Shown piece by piece: positions 7,076 to 10,016 of a DNA stretch of 10,016 nt. The position numbers and the translations under genes are program-made. The stretch covers positions 1 to 10,016 of the forward strand of contig JBLHKE010000253.1 in assembly GCA_047619485.1 (NCBI GenBank). The letters are read 5' to 3'. The notes below the pieces were generated by a model, which saw nothing but the letters and a program-made list of their open reading frames with translations, did not search any database and was not told the DNA's origin. Source of the stretch: JBLHKE01 sp047619485 (GTDB lineage Bacteria; Verrucomicrobiota; Verrucomicrobiia; Verrucomicrobiales; DEV007). The first letter of the stretch is position 1, and the number at the start of each line of letters is the position of its first letter.

Positions 7076-7777
7076 CTAGAGCCTCTTAATCCAGAGGTTC
7101 CTCCAGCGACACTTCGCATCCTTCGGCCATCCACCGCCACCGTGAACCTGCACCGCAATACTGCCGGCGGGACCAAGGGTTTTCACTACATTCTCTTTGT
7201 TGTATCCGGGACCGACGTAGGTCGCGCCATCGAAATCACAAACCTTCTCGCCATTGATCCACGTCGTGATGTGCGGGTGCTCGCCGACACAGAGCACCCT
7301 GATCTCGTTCCACTCGTTCACCTTGTAGAGCTCGCAGTATTTCTCCCCGGAGATCGAATACGTGATCGGCGGTTTCTCGCCCTTGTCGACGTGCTTCAAT
7401 CCAGTGAGCTTGCCATCTTTCATCTCTCCGTTGATATCGAACGGCCTCGTGTTGAAACCGCCAGTGCCCTCGCCGTAGATATGCCCGACGTTGCCCCCGT
7501 CGTGGTAGTCGACCATCATTTGCAGACACTGCCCGCCGTCATTGGATCGGAGGAAGAGGCCGCTGCAGACGCCCCAGTCGGGCTTGATCTCGAGCCGCAG
7601 CTCGAAGTCGCCAAATTTCTCGTCCGTCAGGAGAATACCACCGTTGCCTGAACCCGGCGGGTCTTGCGCGCCAGTGATAGTGCCATCCTCGGCAAGCCAA
7701 ATACCGCCCGTCCCGTGTCCGATCTTGTTCGGATTCTTGTGACAGCCTTTCAAGGTCTTGCCATCGAAAAGCGACAC
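7076..7777 (-). CDS. DUF1080 (3-keto-disaccharide hydrolase-type) protein without signal peptide
   Basis: A 233-residue single-domain protein of the DUF1080 family (concanavalin-like beta-jelly-roll; members act as 3-keto-glycoside hydrolases). Diagnostic stretches are 'SLFDGKTLKG' (2-11), 'ITGAQDPPGSGNGGILLTDE' (34-53), 'FGDFELRLEIKPDWG', 'YHDGGNVGHIYGEGTGGFN', 'GEHPHITTWINGEKVCDFDG' and the closing 'CRWRNLWIKRL'. The GTG start (7777-7775) is backed by GAGGAGGG 5 nt upstream. Two points are odd. The usual tryptophan after 'LKG' is cysteine (TGT for TGG). There is also no export signal, although most relatives have one: the frame runs back only nine codons ('SKGDVEEGF') to the TAG that ends the preceding gene, which is in the same frame. 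It is probably translated by coupling to that gene. Whether it is exported is unclear. Confidence 0.9.
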   Translation of the reverse strand: MSLFDGKTLKGCHKNPNKIGHGTGGIWLAEDGTITGAQDPPGSGNGGILLTDEKFGDFELRLEIKPDWGVCSGLFLRSNDGGQCLQMMVDYHDGGNVGHIYGEGTGGFNTRPFDINGEMKDGKLTGLKHVDKGEKPPITYSISGEKYCELYKVNEWNEIRVLCVGEHPHITTWINGEKVCDFDGATYVGPGYNKENVVKTLGPAGSIAVQVHGGGGWPKDAKCRWRNLWIKRL

Positions 7778-7804
7778 AAAACCCTCCTCGACATCCCCCT
7801 TCGA

Positions 7805-9165
7805 CTACCAGCTCGCTTGCGCCTTCGCCAGTTGTTCCTTGCTCAGCCCGAATGCTTTCAGCACACCCGTCGCCATCATCTTGTTACCATTCAAATTCAT
7901 GTGAACGCCATCGGAGGTGAAAACCCGCCCGTCTGGCTTCCCTCCGCCTGCGGTTTTGATCCCCACCTGCATGTCTGCATTCAGATCCGCCAGCAGGCAG
8001 TTCTTCTGCTTGGCAAGATCTCTCAGAAACTTGTTATACTCCGCGAGTTTCTGATTGTTCCCGATCGGCTCGTCCTCACTGATCATCGTTGAGGTCAAAA
8101 GCACCACCTTGACACCCGCCGCGGCGCACTTGTCGACGATCTCGGTAATGTTGATTTTGTACTGATCGAGCGGAACTCCGTTGGCACCATGCCATACGTC
8201 GTTCACGCCACAGCTAAGAGTCATCCAGTCCGGCTTCTCGTCCAAGGCATCGCGATTTAGCCGCTCCAGCATCTGGTCAGACTGGTGGCCACCGATCCCC
8301 GCGGGGATTGCCTCGACCTTCACGCCCGCCGCTTCCAAACCGCGGATCACCAGCCTCACGTAACCGTTGGGCGCCGCTCCAGCCTGCGTGATCGAGTCGC
8401 CCATGAAGGCGATCTTCTCGCCACTCTTGACCGGCAGTGATCCATCGCTGCCGACGGCGCGCAGCTTCATGTTACGGAATGCGACCTTGCCATGATCTCC
8501 TTGGAACACGAGGTGACCTCTATCGAACTTGGCGAAGTTCTTCATCCCACCAAACTTACTCTCCGCCACACGCTTGTTAAAGTCATCGCTTCCGAGAATG
8601 TATTCGAAATACTTTACCCCGTTGATCTCGTGGACACACTTTTCGGGCGTGATCAAGAGTCGCAACCGGTTCCACTCCCCGGCGGGTTTGGTGGCATCGA
8701 CCGGTTTGCCTGTCTTCGGATCGACCTCTGGTTTGTAGAGGCCGTAGAGCCAGCCGCAGCGCTCGGGATCGGAGGCCTTGGCGTTGTCCTCGAGTTGGAA
8801 TTCCGGACCCGTCGCCCACGCGGCGCCGTCCTTCGGAGAGGCGTGATACATGATCCCGCTGTTCGCGCCCTCACCCATCTTGAATTCTAGATCGAGTTCG
8901 AACCAGTCGTACTGGCCAGCCGTCGCCAAATCGCCAGCGTTGTGCGGATCGACACAGGAGAGCGCACCATCCTGCACCTGCCAACCCGGCCGGATCTTAT
9001 CGCTCCTGAAATTGTGCCAACCTTCGAGATCCTTGCCGTTGAATAGCAATCGCCAGCCGGCATGCTTTTCTGCAGGAGTTAGAGTGTTGAGTTCCGCATC
9101 CAGCGCTTTTGCAGAAGAGGCAGTGAGCGCGAGAAGACGAGAAGGGTTTGGGTCACGGTGTTCAT
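7805..9165 (-). CDS. DUF1080-SGNH hydrolase fusion, frameshift in the signal peptide
   Basis: An N-terminal DUF1080 domain is fused to a GDSL/SGNH esterase. From the TTG at 9049 the uninterrupted frame gives 414 residues. Residues 1-198 are DUF1080 ('LFNGKDLEGWHNF' ... 'GNSGIMYH'-like 'ANSGIMYHAS', 'GPEFQLEDN', 'HLVFQGDHGKVAFRNMKLR'). Residues 208-400 are SGNH: 'FMGDSITQAG' with nucleophile S219, 'GIGGHQSDQML' (Gly block), 'CGVND' with N283, and 'SDGVHM' with D380 and H383, so the catalytic set is complete. The true start is almost certainly ATG at 9165-9163. It opens a signal peptide ('MNTVTQTLLVF') that shifts frame near 9130-9155 into 'LLALTASSAKALDAELN' and then 'LTPAEKHAGWRLLFNG', the usual lead-in of this family. 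The active domains are intact. The gene is probably cotranscribed with the downstream DUF1080 gene (27-nt gap). Likely role: exported carbohydrate de-esterification; the substrate is unknown. Confidence 0.88.
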
Positions 9166-9441
9166 CTGAATTTCGTCTTCGAGGGTAGGCTGATCCGTGC
9201 CCAGCATGATACAGAAAAAAGGTCAGCAGACATTACAGCTTTGTTATGCGGCGCGTCCATTCGATTGGCTTCGTCTTACCACGTAGCCCGGCTTCGCACC
9301 CCTTTGCGCCCGAAGACTTCCCTCCAGCGTTAACCGGGCAGATCCGACTCCGATACTCGTTGCTTGAGCTTCGGCTTGTCCAACGAGTCAACTTGAACCG
9401 TTTCAAATCGTCGCCCAACCAAACTCCGACTCAATCCGTCG
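9166..9441. other. Gene-poor spacer; possible coding remnant only
   Basis: Between the DUF1080-SGNH gene and the lamin-tail gene I see no convincing intact gene, RNA or repeat. This should hold the promoter of the DUF1080 operon, but I find no clear -35/-10 pair. One minus-strand frame without a start ends in TAA at 9332-9330 after 'VDSLDKPKLKQRVSESDLPG', which has protein-like composition and may be a remnant. Confidence 0.4.
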
Positions 9442-10016
9442 TCATAGGGATGCCTTCAACCTAACGAACTGGCGCCCCGCAGCCGATGATCCCTGCCAAA
9501 TCACCGTGCTCGTGCCATCGCCATTGGGAGATTCTCCCGTGAACGTGAACTCGCCTGCTATCGGTGTCCACATGTTCAGATCAGTGGAGACTTCGAGCTC
9601 TAAGGTAACGTCGTCGCTGGCGAGATTTCTCGAATAGCTGAACCGAAATCCGCCTGAGAGGCTGATACCCGAGTCGGAAATCGAATCGCTGGTGCCTAAG
9701 GCATATTCCAAGAGAGCAGCCACGCCATCGTTGTCATCGTCGGCAAATGGATCACCACTGAAGGTGGTAGCATCGCTGATCGCCGGATTTCCGTTCAGAG
9801 CGGTGCTGAGGCGCCAGCTGGATGACAGGTTGTGATCGGGGCTGCTGTCGGGAGCGATCAGAACTAAGCTGTAGCCATCGCCGTCTGCAGCGGCTGGCCA
9901 GGGTAGCTTGTCATCGTAGGTGAAGCGCTGGATGTCTGTGCCCCCCGCATCGACCAGGGCGATCTCTTCACCGCTGTTGGCTAGTTGCGCGGAGTCGCTC
10001 AGTTGGTACTCGCCGA
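9442..10016 (-). CDS. C-terminal part of a lamin-tail-domain (LTD) secreted protein
   Basis: The frame is open across the right edge, so only about 190 C-terminal residues are visible; the stop is TGA at 9444-9442. The left-most visible residues 'GEYQLSDSAQLANSGEEI', then 'ALVDAGGTDIQRFTYDD' and 'PWPAAADGDGYSLVLI', are the characteristic second half of a lamin tail domain ('LANSGEEI.L.D..G..I..F.Y.D...WP..ADG.G.SL'). After 'WRLSTALNGNPAI' comes the linker 'FADDDNDGVAALLEYALGTS', then a C-terminal beta domain ('LELEVSTDLNMWTPI' ... 'RQFVRLKASL') typical of large exported verrucomicrobial proteins. Such proteins often carry an N-terminal CotH-kinase or other adhesive/enzymatic part, which lies outside this window and cannot be judged. 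The GTG at 9723 is internal, not a real start. Confidence 0.85.
   Translation of the reverse strand, partial: GEYQLSDSAQLANSGEEIALVDAGGTDIQRFTYDDKLPWPAAADGDGYSLVLIAPDSSPDHNLSSSWRLSTALNGNPAISDATTFSGDPFADDDNDGVAALLEYALGTSDSISDSGISLSGGFRFSYSRNLASDDVTLELEVSTDLNMWTPIAGEFTFTGESPNGDGTSTVIWQGSSAAGRQFVRLKASL

Noticed and set aside
7025..7651. 208-codon plus-strand open frame
   Set aside because: It lies antisense within the DUF1080 gene, whose protein matches its family along the whole length. The plus-strand translation shows no family features.
971..7807. Two in-frame TAG codons (973-971 and 7807-7805) as a sign of recoded amber codons
   Set aside because: The intact oxidoreductase ends in TAG at 1284-1282 at the normal C-terminus of its family, so TAG is used as a stop here. 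The phosphoesterase with the first TAG has several other lesions.
9236..9340. Integron attC-like site suggested by TTGTTATGC and GCGTTAAC
   Set aside because: The core boxes are in the wrong relative orientation and deviate from the RYYYAAC/GTTRRRY consensus. There is no paired inner stem and no integrase nearby.

Overview
The window looks like a piece of a Verrucomicrobiota chromosome (or a closely related PVC-group bacterium). Basis: the gene families present are a Tat-exported Gfo/Idh/MocA oxidoreductase with a QKP motif, DUF1080 (3-keto-disaccharide hydrolase-type) domains, an SGNH hydrolase fused to DUF1080, and a lamin-tail protein with the 'LLEYALG' C-terminal domain. This combination is common in that group. 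It is a judgement from recognition, not from a search. Base composition is moderately GC-rich and there are no RNA genes or CRISPR arrays.

Layout. 2-334 (+) is the 3' end of a probable CehA/McbA-type metallohydrolase that begins left of the window. 335-1281 holds only debris: a decayed purple-acid-phosphatase-like metallophosphoesterase on the minus strand, with an internal TAG and lost metal ligands, abutting a short plus-strand remnant of the N-terminus of another Gfo/Idh/MocA oxidoreductase. 1282-3535 (-) is a two-gene operon: a BD-FAE-like secreted esterase followed 22 nt later by the Tat-exported oxidoreductase. 3541-3657 (+) is a possible orphan C-terminal coding tail. 3683-6946 (+) is a 1087-residue secreted clan GH-A glycosidase with a duplicated N-terminal domain. 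6948-7010 is a REP-like double palindrome. 7012-7045 is a probable terminator for the minus-strand pair that reads leftward: DUF1080-SGNH hydrolase (7805-9165, signal peptide frameshifted) and a stand-alone DUF1080 protein (7076-7777). About 9166-9441 has no convincing gene. 9442-10016 (-) is the C-terminal part of a lamin-tail-domain protein that continues past the right edge.

How the genes may work together (inference): esterases trim acyl groups from a glycan or glycoside, the large GH-A enzyme cuts the backbone, and the exported oxidoreductase plus DUF1080 proteins could form a 3-keto-sugar oxidation/cleavage route outside the cytoplasm.

A recurring oddity is damage to reading frames: a frameshift in one signal peptide, a suspicious start on the big glycosidase, a stop between two in-frame domains, and pseudogenes. 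This means either a locus in decay or an error-prone assembly.
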